Positions 8,073 to 17,721 of a stretch of 27,307 bases of DNA are shown here, piece by piece. The first letter of the stretch is position 1; every line of letters begins with the position of its first letter. Below the pieces are notes generated by a model. The model had not been told where the DNA came from, ran no database searches, and worked only from the letters and a program-made list of their open reading frames with translations. This DNA is from Salisapilia sapeloensis (lineage: Eukaryota > Oomycota > Peronosporomycetes > Peronosporales > Salisapiliaceae): the NCBI GenBank assembly GCA_023334545.1, contig JAADVB010000237.1:1-27307 (forward strand), written 5' to 3'. Position numbers and translations under genes: made by a program.

Positions 8073-9962
8073 GGTCTCTGAAATGACGAGGCTCTGTATA
8101 CAAAGGCTTATTGATTATCATTTTAAAGAGAGGTCATTTACTTTAATACTGTAAAGAATCGTTGAAATTTATCATGCACTATAGCTTTCGCTCCCATTCG
8201 CATCCTTGTACAAAGTCACAAAGGAAAAGAAAGGATACAAACTCGCTACAGGCAGATACACACTTTGCAGTAACGAACAGACGAAGGCCATATCAGAAAC
8301 ACTCATATAATTCTTGGACGCACGTGCTTCTCGCGTATACCATTTAGCTGCTCTTTGTCCATTGAAAACCAGCGCGGTGAAGCTGTAGACACGTACGCGC
8401 GCGTGTTTTTTCCAAAAATCGGTTCAGAACACGCTTTTCGGTACATCGTGTTCGTTGTGACAAGCACTAGAAGGTAGAAGTGAAAGTTTAAGACTGATTT
8501 TCTTGTCACCCAAGTGTGCCGCGTATGTGTTTGATCCAAGCAAATATCTTCACCTGGTGGCCAAATTTTATAATCATTAATTATCCTGGATCTTGCTGGC
8601 GCTAGATGAAAAAGCGCGTTTCTCATACGAACGATTGGTCTTTTACAATAGCTGGATATTTCGAAAACTTTGTATTTTGCTCCTGCATAGTCAGCAACTC
8701 GTTGCAGGATGCTGCTGCATGTGATCGGTGTGTTATAGTCTCACGAATGTTAGATCGAATTAAAATGCCCGACCCATCGTGTACAATGGTAACATCGAAG
8801 CGCTCAGTAGAGCGTATGGGTACAGCGTATCCACCATATTGTGTACGTCTTTTTGTATCAAGTTTTGCAGCTCTCTTCGACATGTCACGACGTTATCTTC
8901 CCGCCGCGAATCAGATAGGCACTTTGGGTTTCTGCCCTAGCTTTTCCATCCGCTTCGTTTTCTCATCCTGTTCGGGTTAACTTGGTTTGGCACCTCTCTA
9001 TCGTTGCCAATGCAACTGGCTACCAAATAAGCTTTACATGTCTACCGTCATGTACTTTCATAAAGACTATTTCCGTGTTGGAAAACCCGGTACATTCTTT
9101 GCGCTTGGCGACAAAGATACATACCCTTCCTTCATCCTGTATCTTACATGGTAGCTTTATAAGTCGTAGAAAGGAGCAAAATTGCCTTGTATATGTAGAA
9201 GAGTACGAACCGTTCATGTACTGCACTTCTAGAAATGACCATCGCATGTGACAACGATTTCCATCGGACTGCAATTTCCAGAAGATGCGAGTCGAGAGCA
9301 CCATCGTGTCATCTTCAACTGTAGAACTCGTCTCTGTCCCAGATGGCTACACTAACTTCAACCTGGTGATATGGCTACATTTTCGTCCCCGAGGCAACCA
9401 AGTAAATCCCAGGTTTGAGTTTTTCCGGTATGCGCAGCCTTCCTGTCTATGTAGGCCATGTGCATGTGCGTAAAGGGAATGCAATGTGGGAGAAAGACTC
9501 TATCAAGGTTATGTAAACGTTTGAATTGCTGAATTGCTACTTGAATGAGAAGGACAATGGGTGGTGCTGAAGGAAGCAGAATAAGATTGGAAGAGTAGTA
9601 TGGCTGATTTGCCTGATCAAGTGGGTGTTAAGGAATGTATAGTAGTTGTTGGATGTCAAGACCGTAAATAGCACTCACTGCCGAAACGGCAAATCCATAT
9701 AACGACGCACGCACGCTTATCAACGCATACAATACAACTATTACCCATCTAAAAGCCATCTAAGTCTGTGCCTTTTGCGCCAACCTCCGTGGTGTTTAAC
9801 TTTCACCGAACGCAAACGGGTGAGGTACTTGCTGCGCTTGAGATCCTGAATAGATGCATCAGGTACGCGTTATGCTCCGGAATTCCAGGATATGGCATCT
9901 GTTCTGGTGACGTCAGCTGGAGGTGGGACGGATTTGCAACTCCAGCCGAAAACTGGCCTTGA
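8073..9962. other. Gene-poor AT-rich island
   Basis: About 1.9 kb without a convincing gene. Minus-strand frames at 8303-8626, 8623-8883 (ATG at 8883, MSKRAAKLDTKRR) and 9020-9304 have fairly protein-like stretches. However, they lie in different frames, begin or end without good splice signals, and match no family I know. They could be a decayed gene or transposon fragment. No terminal repeats, tRNA or rRNA were recognised. Confidence 0.45.
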
Positions 9963-10435
9963 CTGGCTGCACGCCGATTTCTCAAGGATCCAGTCGTGGA
10001 CGACGACACAATATCCTCCCGCGGACGCCATGAGACTTCGTTTTCCTGGCCGAGCTGCTCGGTAAGTTCTAGAAGTGTTTCGCCTGTGCGCTCGCTCGAA
10101 GTAGACACTTGCGTGAACAGAAACGTCTTGAAACCACTCGACGTTTCAATGCCAAGATTTGCAAGGGTATCAAGTCATACTCGTGCGCTTGTGGGCCGTG
10201 TAATTGTCAGTCAAGTTCGGATTGTGTCGCTATCCCCATAGTGATTGCCTTACGTCTCGGCCTGGCTTGTTCAGGAGCTTTTTCTCGGCACTCGTAAAAA
10301 AAGAGGCAGCCGGCCGCCACGTAGTTACTCATACCCTACTAACGTCGTGTTGGGACTCGAGTTGCTTTTGGGCAGCCCCAAAGGGCGCTGGCATACAAAC
10401 GCCGAGTGTAAATGCGGTCCAGATATATGTTACTG
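9963..10435 (+). CDS. Candidate spliced Cys-rich gene (uncertain)
   Basis: A perfect GTAAGT donor at 10062 and a CAG at 10120 bound a 59-nt intron. The upstream frame, open from 9963 (ending FSWPSCS), joins in phase to KRLETTRRFNAKICKGIK, then SYSCACGPCNCQSSSDC. A second open frame from about 10277 ends in NAECKCGPDICY with TGA at 10433-10435; a CTTGTTCAG acceptor would join it in phase 0. The C-x-C clusters resemble metal-binding modules (metallothionein, pre-SET or post-SET type), but the match is not specific. No initiator ATG was found. A minus-strand frame (about 10175-9803) is also open and protein-like, so strand and existence are both unsure. Confidence 0.22.
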
Positions 10436-10622
10436 AACCCGTCCTGCAATGCAAGTGTCGCTTAGTACGCTAGGCCAACTTGTGCGTCTGCGAAAACCAG
10501 CCAAAGGAACTGCTTCGATGGCTCATTCCGGAATTTGCCCAGACCAGATCAAAGTACACTAGCCAGTGACGCCAACCAGCGCCTTCGCGCACCAACCTAC
10601 CTCTTCATCACCTCCCAACACA

Positions 10623-11945
10623 ATGCCGTACCTGGTGACCGCTCCCGAAGAGAGCTACGTCGAACAAGTTACCACGCCCGGACCGACCAAGCTCGACATT
10701 TCGGCAGTCGAGTTGTCCGCGGACGAAGAGGAGACCGTCGGCTGGTTTGAAAACACCAGCTCCTCCGCAGATCGAAGACTCCTCCACCAATATGAGGAGC
10801 TCAAGACAGAAATCAACCGACTCCGCCGTCGGGTGTCCATTGTCGAAAGCGACAGGGACACGGTCGTCTCAGAAGACGATGACGACGCGGATGAAGACGA
10901 TGCGGGCGAGTTCCAGCGTGTACGGGAGGAAATTGCCCGTAGCCGCAAAGAATCTCGAGCTCTGCTGGAAGAGCAGACGGAATTGCTGGACGAAATGAAC
11001 CAGCAGGAACGCTCGTCCATGGCGCGCTTCTTTAACCTGTCCTTTGACACGCACTCGAACGATAACAAAGCTGCTCTTGCGGAGAGCCTTACGAAGAGCT
11101 TGACGGTGGATGCCAACCTACAAGACTTGGAGCGCAGAGCTGCTTGGCTACAGGAAGACCGCTCGGCTCTGGCACCACTCGGCTCTGCTGGTTCTCAGAC
11201 GTTCCCTGCGTTTACGACGGTTCGTACTGCTCACAACGGGCGTGACCGGTGTCGTAGCGTTGGAGTCATTCGAGAACGCAGCTTGAGCAACAGGCAACTT
11301 CTGTCCGAGCTCGAGCGTGAAAAGGAAGGCATCGTCCACGCTTGCCTCCGATCGCGCCATGCAGTGCCAGAGACGCAGCCGCTCACGTCTGCTTTGGAGA
11401 TGCATTCGGCCGAACTCCGATCCTGCGACAACATTGCCAAGCAAGTGAAAGTGGTTCGTAGCAACTACCTTCGCGCCGTTCAACTCCTTCGTCAGGCGAG
11501 TCTCATGATCCTGTCTTCGGACTACGACCACAGCCTTCGTAGCTTTATCAAGATTATCTACCCTGCCGTCGTGGAAGCCGCCCAGGTCGTTCACACTGCC
11601 GCAAACCTGCTGCAGCCGGAGGCAAGACGCAAGTACCGCGACTGGGGCCCTCGCATGAAAGTGCAGCTTCCTAAATTCCCTTCCATCATCACCGAGTTGA
11701 CCAAGCGATCCCGTGTCAAGGTCGCCGCAAGAAGCACCGTGGCCATGGAAGCTTCCAAGAAGCTGCCGCAGGCTGAACAGACTGTGCTGCTGTGCCTCGA
11801 ATCCGTGCTGCGTGTCGTGCAGGAGTCGGATCGATGGCACGAGGCAGTGCTCAAGGACAGCGCCGTGGCTGCGCAGAACAAGCAAAAGACCGAGGCGCTT
11901 TTGCACGAGAAGCTGGCGGTCGCTGTTCGCGCCAACTCGGTTTAG
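10623..11945 (+). CDS. Unrecognised acidic coiled-coil protein
   Basis: 440 residues from ATG 10623 (ACAATGC, A at -3) to TAG at 11943-11945; the ATG is preceded by a C/T/A-rich leader. Residues 1-45 are acidic. About 50-75 form a Leu/Glu/Arg heptad-like helix (LLHQYEELKTEINRLRRRVS), then comes an acidic run (EDDDDADEDD, about 83-92), a second coiled coil (about 95-130, EEIARSRKESRALLEEQTEL), and a C-terminal helical half (about 230-440) with regular charged helices (NYLRAVQLLRQASLMILSSD, KIIYPAVVEAAQVVHTAANL). No catalytic motif, membrane segment or known domain was recognised. It is likely a cytoplasmic or nuclear scaffold-type protein, which is inference from composition only. Its 3' end faces PRMT5. 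Confidence 0.82.
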   Translation: MPYLVTAPEESYVEQVTTPGPTKLDISAVELSADEEETVGWFENTSSSADRRLLHQYEELKTEINRLRRRVSIVESDRDTVVSEDDDDADEDDAGEFQRVREEIARSRKESRALLEEQTELLDEMNQQERSSMARFFNLSFDTHSNDNKAALAESLTKSLTVDANLQDLERRAAWLQEDRSALAPLGSAGSQTFPAFTTVRTAHNGRDRCRSVGVIRERSLSNRQLLSELEREKEGIVHACLRSRHAVPETQPLTSALEMHSAELRSCDNIAKQVKVVRSNYLRAVQLLRQASLMILSSDYDHSLRSFIKIIYPAVVEAAQVVHTAANLLQPEARRKYRDWGPRMKVQLPKFPSIITELTKRSRVKVAARSTVAMEASKKLPQAEQTVLLCLESVLRVVQESDRWHEAVLKDSAVAAQNKQKTEALLHEKLAVAVRANSV

Positions 11946-12380
11946 AGACCCCTAGTATCGAGGCTATTTAAAGATAAGCAGAATGTGCATGTGTGCGTAA
12001 ATAAGAAAACGTTTTATCTTCTAAATGTGTTTGGTTCGAGTACATGGGAAAATCTTCATGGAGAAGAACGTCGTGGTCGAATGCCTATTATCATACGCTC
12101 GTTGCGGTTGGGAGAACTATGTCTCTGCCAGCGCCCTGAATCGCACGCTGGTGACTGATGCTGAAGAGGGTTTTATGCACGACCAACCGTCGAAGAGGAC
12201 TTCAAAGTCGGGAAAGAAAAGAGGAAGACGAGGCGATGTGGGCGTTACAAAGCGTGTTGTTATATCAGCGTCGGCAGCCATCTCAGACAGAGAAAGACGT
12301 GCACGACATAAACTCAGACGACAACACATGTCTGTTAGTCAATGGAAGAGCGACCATCTGCCACGACCACCTTCACCTCC
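11946..12380. other. Convergent intergenic region
   Basis: Holds the 3' flanks of the coiled-coil gene (plus) and PRMT5 (minus). AT-rich near 11960-12030. Plus-strand ORFs that start here and run into PRMT5 are judged chance. No RNA gene was seen. Confidence 0.5.
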
Positions 12381-14578
12381 CTACAGACCGATCCAGTAGC
12401 TCCGTCCGTTCGGATTGTGGATGGGCGCCTGCCGCTTGCCAAGATCCGTCGCCAGCGTCCATTCGTACCAAACCTTTTGCGCCGTCACGAGTCGCCAGAA
12501 GCTCACCTCCATCTTCTCGTCTCGCTCCACGCGCATGGGTGTGCGCAATGGAAAGTAGATTGGGAACCAACTGAACATACCGTCCGAGTGCGTCTCCGGG
12601 TTAATGCTCAGCGTCACGTCCTTGTACAGCACAGACTCAAAGTAACCTGCGAATCCGTAGACGACACCGGCCTCGGACGCATGGAACTCCATCTTGCGAT
12701 ATCGCCGGTTGTCAATCTTCTGCTCCCACTTTGGATGCTCAAAAGTGAAGCACGGTTGGACGCCAGCAAGCGAGTAAAAGTTGTGCAGACGGACGACGTA
12801 CGGCGTCTCGAACGCCTTGAGACTGTCCTGCTCCTTGACATTGTTCCACAATCGAGACGACATGATCGGAACTACGTACGACGTGTAGTTGAGCGGAATG
12901 CTGATACCGTCTCGCTTAAGGAACCGCTGGGCACCGTCAAGGCACTCTGGACTGAGCTCATTGTCGCCAAAGGAGCCCAGGAGCTCACTCACCATTATAT
13001 CCGCCTTCTCGCTCGTCTCCCAGTGCCGCATGTCGCTCGAGACAATCGTCACGTTATCCCACTTCTCTGCGATCTTCAAATTCCGCAGCGTCACCACCGC
13101 ATTCGGGTTCTTCTCCACGGCAAACACCCGAATGGTCTTATCAGCGACAGAAGATGCGCGCAGAGCAGCTCGAACCAGAGGTCCTCGACCTGCGCCAACG
13201 ACCATGACAACAGTCTCCTCCCTGTCACTGTCTTGAAGCGCTAACGTAATAGCTCGTTCGTACTGGTTGTACTTGAAGTCGTCCTGCTCAAACGTCTCGT
13301 ACGTCTGGCTCTCCAGGTTGTCCATGAGTGGCTGAAGAGGAGACTGAAGGTAGTCCAGGTACGGAGCTTCGAAGCGAGCCTTGGCACTGCTCTCCGCCCC
13401 CTCTCTTTTGCTGTAGAGAAAGTGGAGGTACTGGACGTACGGGAGGAACTTGCCCTTGTGCTTCGGACGGCCCTTGAGGTAGTACTGGATGTTATACTTG
13501 AACAGGGCGTGGAGGAACTTTTGGTGTCGCTGGGACAGAGTCGGATATCCCTTTCGGTTCGTCAAGAAGACGCTGGTCGGGATGATGACGGCTCGAACAG
13601 GTTCTCCCAGCCAGCGAACTAGCTCTTCGGATGGAGGGAGGTCGGCAGTCACTTCCAACGCTACCATCAGCTTCGGGTTGGACTCGCACATGGAGCGCAT
13701 GGCGTCCCACGCCTCCCACGGACTCGCTTCCATCGACTCTGCCGATCGGATTGGAAGTGCAAAGCCACCTCCTGGACTCTCTTCATCTTCTGGGATGGAA
13801 GAAGACGCCGCCTTGTCTACTGGACGATATGTAAGTGGAATCCGAAGCCAGAACTGCAAGTACTGCGCTTGGGTAATGCACTGGTTGACTGCTCGTGCGT
13901 AGTTGCTGCATTGGAAGTGATGCCGCGGGGGAGGGAGAAGCACTGCTGGAACGGACAAGTGGGTGGCCCACGCCACTTCCTGCTTGAGAGCTTTATCAGC
14001 ACCTTGACGAGTCGTGCTGCAAGGCGAGTCGAGGTCAAGCCAAGGAGATAGTTTGCCGATCACAGACGAGGTCCAGCCTCGACTGTCCAACACCAAGTCT
14101 GATCCTATTGATGGTAGATAAGACACGTAGATTAGATGCCAAGGTGAGCGACATGGTGGGGATAAGTAGCTACTGTACGGCATTGTGGGCCGGTTCGATT
14201 GTCTGTGATGTCGTCCTCGCTTCGCTTAAATCTATACAAATGCTGTCAGTATTCCATCTCCAATACGTATCGGCAATTCCATTCTATTTGTCGGGTAGCT
14301 GATGCAGGGAAGAAGTAAAAAGTAAGCATATAGTACTACCTTGGATGGAAGAGGGGTGCCATGATGGCGACCATTTTGTCTTCATAAACCTACCAAACCA
14401 TGCATATATCAGAATTACGTGACTTTATTGCGTCTTCCAGCTTGGTAAATATCAAGTATACCTTGTCCAGCGTTTCCGGCAAGTCATGGACGAAAGTGGC
14501 CTCATACCCGACGAAAATCCGGTCGCTCGCCATCGTCCTGTCTTGGATGTCAATTTCTTGGTTGGCTTCCGGCTGCAT
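12381..14578 (-). CDS. PRMT5: Protein arginine N-methyltransferase 5 (type II)
   Basis: Four minus-strand exons (14578-14462, 14389-14340, 14231-14179, 14104-12381) give 647 residues, close to the family's usual 640; introns are 72, 108 and 74 nt. PRMT5 makes symmetric dimethyl-arginine on histones and spliceosomal Sm proteins. The N-terminal TIM barrel reads DLPETLDK/VYEDKMVAIMAPLFHPR/FKR across the exon joins, then SDLVLDSRGW and KLSPWLD. SAM site VVGAGRGPLV (about 375-384) and VEKNPNAV; double-E loop SELLGSFGDNELSPE with Glu447 and Glu456 (9 apart, as human 435/444); and YETFEQDDFKYNQY keeps the PRMT5-specific Phe (about 345). The C-terminus NPNGRSYWIGL matches the family end. Start MQPEANQ is the first ATG; MASDRIF (15 residues later) is possible because a TATGCAG acceptor-like sequence overlaps the first ATG. 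Confidence 0.95.
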
Positions 14579-14687
14579 ACAAATTGCAAGTATAGAGGTA
14601 GGTTTACGACCATACAGGTCAGGTTACCAAAAAGAGTTTTTTGGTGCAATTTGCAATCGATTTCTTGTCTTTACTTCTTCCTCCGAC

Positions 14688-15995
14688 CTACAGCTCATCC
14701 TTGTGGCTGATAGTCCTCTCTAGTTTCCCAGTAGCTTCGCCAGTCGATTTGATCTCCGCTTCATCCACATCACCGCTGTGAATGGACGACATGATCCGGT
14801 TCCAACCTTCCTTTGTCCCTTTTGCCACTGTCGAGAATTGCTGTTGAAGGGCCTCCATCTGGTGTCCATCTAGCTCATTCGCGACAATCAAACTTTTCAC
14901 AAACGCCTCTCGTTTCTTTGTACCGACTGGCCATTTCGACTTGTCAACGAGCTCCAGGACATTGCGCCAGGTGTCCGCAATTGAGTTATCCACTTGCAGC
15001 TGGACTTTACTCTCTCCTGCCTCGAGCATCTGACGTAACTTGCTAGCAGTCGCCTCAGAGATAGCAAGGACAGACAGAGTGACATTGTATCCTTGCCAGG
15101 TTTCTGGAGCCGCTGGATGGAGGCCCATGGTGCTATTGTCTACTTCCATCAGCACAACACGAGCTTCGCTCATCTCAGCAACGTATGCGCGATCCAATAT
15201 GGAGCATGCACTCGTCGCAGGCAATAGGATCACTTTTCCCTTCACATTCTTGTCCTCGATCCCTTTGCATGTTTCCAGTGCGTCTATTGGATTGGCGAGA
15301 GAAAGCTCTTCGATTGCAGGCACAATGCCACCGTAGAGCGCAGATACGAAAGGACCAATTGCATTGCCTTGAGCAGTCTTTAGATGGCCACTGCGAGCAA
15401 GACTATGCTCCATGTACTCCTTTCCCATGGCTGTCATTGCCGAACACGAATACGGGCGATTCTGACATAGCATTGGGAGTAGCTTTCCCTTAATCTGGCC
15501 AAATGCTGCTTGTGCACGCATCATGACACCGGCAGTGTGGCGGACCATGACGGCTACTGCTTTGATCTCATCCGTGTCTTCGGCAGCCGGAGCCTCGACT
15601 GTCTCGTCCGTGCTGACAATGACCACACCAGCAGCACCCATGTCTTGGGCAACTCTCGTCTTCTCCTCAAACGTACATTCTCCACGGTCAACTACGACCA
15701 TCACACTGATCCCAGCATTCTTGATGTAATCTACTTCGACCGACGGGAGTGCCTGGCATCCAAAGCGGTCTTCATCGTATCTCGGGACATAAAACTCTAC
15801 TTCTTTGTCTAGTATCGGGCCTCCAAAGTCACCACGGAAGTACTGGATCGGAGCATGTCCGTGCCAGAGGTAGATGCGCCCCCAATGCGGCTCTTTTGGT
15901 GGGTCATTTTCTTCAGCATGCACTTCGGCTCCATTCACAGCGCTTGCGGTATGAAGTGCGTATAATGCCAACGCAAGTAGGCTAGCTAGTCTCAT
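14688..15995 (-). CDS. ER-lumenal protease-associated (PA) domain protein with HKDEL
   Basis: Intronless, 435 residues. The start chosen is 15995 because it begins a typical signal peptide (MRLASLLALALYALHTASA, cleaved near 19-22); the frame extends to an ATG at 16073, which would bury it. The last residues are HKDEL, an ER-retrieval signal, so the protein is predicted to stay in the ER lumen. A PA-type fold lies at about 60-170 (DRGECTFEEKTRVAQDMGAA), with Cys107 in the usual place. A second, weaker PA-like segment is at about 235-290 (KGKVILLPATSACSILDRAYV). No protease catalytic domain is present, so this is a stand-alone PA protein, perhaps a sorting receptor or chaperone adaptor (inference). 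The stop lies 109 bp from the PRMT5 start on the same strand. Confidence 0.82.
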   Translation of the reverse strand: MRLASLLALALYALHTASAVNGAEVHAEENDPPKEPHWGRIYLWHGHAPIQYFRGDFGGPILDKEVEFYVPRYDEDRFGCQALPSVEVDYIKNAGISVMVVVDRGECTFEEKTRVAQDMGAAGVVIVSTDETVEAPAAEDTDEIKAVAVMVRHTAGVMMRAQAAFGQIKGKLLPMLCQNRPYSCSAMTAMGKEYMEHSLARSGHLKTAQGNAIGPFVSALYGGIVPAIEELSLANPIDALETCKGIEDKNVKGKVILLPATSACSILDRAYVAEMSEARVVLMEVDNSTMGLHPAAPETWQGYNVTLSVLAISEATASKLRQMLEAGESKVQLQVDNSIADTWRNVLELVDKSKWPVGTKKREAFVKSLIVANELDGHQMEALQQQFSTVAKGTKEGWNRIMSSIHSGDVDEAEIKSTGEATGKLERTISHKDEL

Positions 15996-16231
15996 CTCTG
16001 CTGTGTCGTACGGGTCGAAAAGGATATTGTGCCAATGTCTCGTGGCGGCCACGCGCGACCTTTCACCAGACATATCTTTTCGTACGACTCCTCCGGATAT
16101 ATGTCTTCAACCAAACTTCAAAATCTTACAAGCATACTCTTACGATATACATCTACAGCGAGGTAGAAGGCTGAAGGAATGATTCAATATGCAACTAGGC
16201 CCAAAACAAGCGACTGTACTTTCGTTCATAT

Positions 16232-17041
16232 CTACGAGTCACCATCAAAGTCGCCATCCATGTCACCCATGTCGCCCGTATCGCCCATATCGCCCATAAA
16301 GTCTCCCGTATCACCTGCAAACTCCTGCGTCGTAGGCTCTTGACGTCCCCAGTCCCCGCGCATGGCTGAATCCAAAAGCATGCCTGTCGCCAGTCCACCT
16401 ACAGCCCCCGTTGCTCCAGCAGCCCACGAGTTTCCTGTGCCTCGTTGCTCGTACATGGGTGGCGCAGACGGCTGCGCGTACCCAGGAGTCGACTGCTGAG
16501 GCCCATAATACCCCTGAGGAGGAGCAGTACCATATTGCTGAGCCGGGTACATTGGCTGCGCATACGGCACACCTGCGTCGCCACGGCCATGTTCGTGAAC
16601 ATGTTCATAACCATGATGATCTCCATGATGCGACTCGCGATTCGAGCAGCAGCAACATAGACAGCAGGCTAGTAAAAGTACTGGTAGGATCCAAGACATA
16701 GAGCTCGAATGAGATGCTTGTGAGTGAGGATATCCTTGGTGGTACGCGGCGCGCCGACAACGACAGTCATATGTGTTATACACACATTCCGCATCAGCAG
16801 GACAGCAGCATGGTGAGCCGGATCCGACGGTCTTGCAAAACTTGCCTGGAGCGCCATGGAATGCATGTTGACAATCCCCTCGAATCATACAAGCGTTGCA
16901 ACCGGCTGACGATGCTCGCAGTGTCGAGTCAACGGTGAACTCTGTCATGGTCATGTTGCTAAAGCTTTGCTCCAGTCCAAATGCAGGAAGGTAGCATAAG
17001 AGTGTAACGAGCCCTGCCAAAAGTAGCTTCTGTCGGATCAT
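16232..17041 (-). CDS. Cys-rich single-pass membrane protein with Gly-Asp repeat tail
   Basis: 269 residues from ATG 17041 (MIRQKLLLAGLVTLLC signal peptide, about 1-22); the frame extends to an ATG at 17158, but the signal peptide favours 17041. About 48-95 hold 11 Cys residues (CNACMIRGDC, CKT, PCCC, DCRC), probably disulfide-bonded outside the cell or in the lumen. A membrane helix at about 115-132 ends in a run of Cys (LLACCLCCCCSN), which is likely palmitoylated. The cytosolic part is His-rich (SHHGDHHGYEHVHEHG), then Pro/Tyr/Gln-rich (PYAQPMYPAQQYG), then a glycine-zipper-like segment (AAGATGAVGGLATGM), then tandem Gly-Asp-Met/Thr repeats. No named family is recognised. The architecture is that of an adaptor or stress-response membrane protein (inference). 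Confidence 0.75.
   Translation of the reverse strand: MIRQKLLLAGLVTLLCYLPAFGLEQSFSNMTMTEFTVDSTLRASSAGCNACMIRGDCQHAFHGAPGKFCKTVGSGSPCCCPADAECVYNTYDCRCRRAAYHQGYPHSQASHSSSMSWILPVLLLACCLCCCCSNRESHHGDHHGYEHVHEHGRGDAGVPYAQPMYPAQQYGTAPPQGYYGPQQSTPGYAQPSAPPMYEQRGTGNSWAAGATGAVGGLATGMLLDSAMRGDWGRQEPTTQEFAGDTGDFMGDMGDTGDMGDMDGDFDGDS
16244..16318. repeat. 9-bp-period coding repeat (GTCGCCCAT type)
   Basis: Imperfect tandem copies of GTCGCCCAT and variants (GTCACCCAT, ATCGCCCAT, GTCTCCCGT). On the minus strand they encode the GDMGDTGDMGDM tail of the Cys-rich membrane protein. The reading frame is kept because the period is a multiple of three, so copy number could vary without breaking the gene. Confidence 0.7.
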
Positions 17042-17187
17042 TAGGGCGATCGATTTCTTTGACTTGACGATGGATTGGCAGAGAAAGACAAAACGGCGTG
17101 ATGATTGGATAAAACACAGTATCTTGAAGAGATGTAGCCTCGGACTATGTCGCTTCATCCAAGTGACAGTACTCCGTTACCAGTAGC

Positions 17188-17721
17188 CTACTTGCTACAA
17201 GTCTGCAGGATCGACGGTAGGTCGTTCATTTGGTACGCGAGGAATTCAGACATTGTGCCTTCTTCCCCGTACAGATCTTGGTCCAAGTCGTGAAGAGCAG
17301 TGTCGAGTGTGTAGAGCTCCGCCATTGCTTCCTCCTCCGCCTTGGCTTCAGATAGAATCCGATGAACATTTTCTCCATACGTCGACAAGAACGATCCCAA
17401 TACGGCCTCTCCAGTGTCTTGCATACCAGAAAGTATCTTGGACTTGTCAGCCTCAAACTTGGAATTATAGATGACTGCAGTGGCAACTTTCTCTCTCTTG
17501 CTGAAAACCACAGCAATACAATAGCCATTTTCTGTTTCAAAATCCAGGAACTCAAACTCTTGTTCGCTTGCTACGCTGCTAGAGAACTGTAGCAAACTCG
17601 CGACAAACATACACAGTCGATCGTACCGAAACGCAGCACCCGAGCTCTCACGCTCCCACTGGACGATACGTTTCCCAGATCCTGTTAGAATTAAGCACGC
17701 TGACACTTGGGGCGAATTCAT
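17188..17721 (-). CDS. Small longin/roadblock-like protein, family uncertain
   Basis: 177 residues from the first ATG (17721, MNSPQVSACLILTG) to TAG at 17188; the open frame goes a little further upstream without an ATG. The N-terminal 110 residues alternate strands and helices in the order of a longin or roadblock fold: SACLILTGSGKRIVQWE, helix YDRLCMFVASLLQFSSSV, strands EFEFLDFET and YCIAVVFSKREKVATAVIYN, helix KILSGMQDTGEAVLGSFLSTYG. The C-terminal 50 residues are acidic and helical. Such folds occur in trafficking and lysosome-signalling subunits. I cannot assign a specific one. It is divergent to VPS35 with 262 bp between the starts. Confidence 0.65.
   Translation of the reverse strand: MNSPQVSACLILTGSGKRIVQWERESSGAAFRYDRLCMFVASLLQFSSSVASEQEFEFLDFETENGYCIAVVFSKREKVATAVIYNSKFEADKSKILSGMQDTGEAVLGSFLSTYGENVHRILSEAKAEEEAMAELYTLDTALHDLDQDLYGEEGTMSEFLAYQMNDLPSILQTCSK

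Noticed and set aside
9200-9240. Possible MCU pseudogene: minus-strand LEVQYMNGS resembling LEMQYMNGA of MCU
   Set aside because: Only about 13 bases match and similarity stops at once on both sides; matches of this length are expected by chance in 27 kb.
11148-11906. Minus-strand open frame of 252 codons
   Set aside because: Antisense to the coiled-coil gene, with a composition (His, Leu, Arg mix) typical of an antisense shadow and no splice or start support.
12342-13244. Plus-strand open frame of 300 codons
   Set aside because: It is antisense to PRMT5 exon 4, which is certain from its motifs; the open frame is a by-product of the codon use there.
12381-14183. PRMT5 starting at the internal ATG MPYSSYLSPP
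   Set aside because: The first 27 residues are intron 3 read through; splicing the three upstream exons restores the HPRFKR and DLVLDSRGW sequence of the family.
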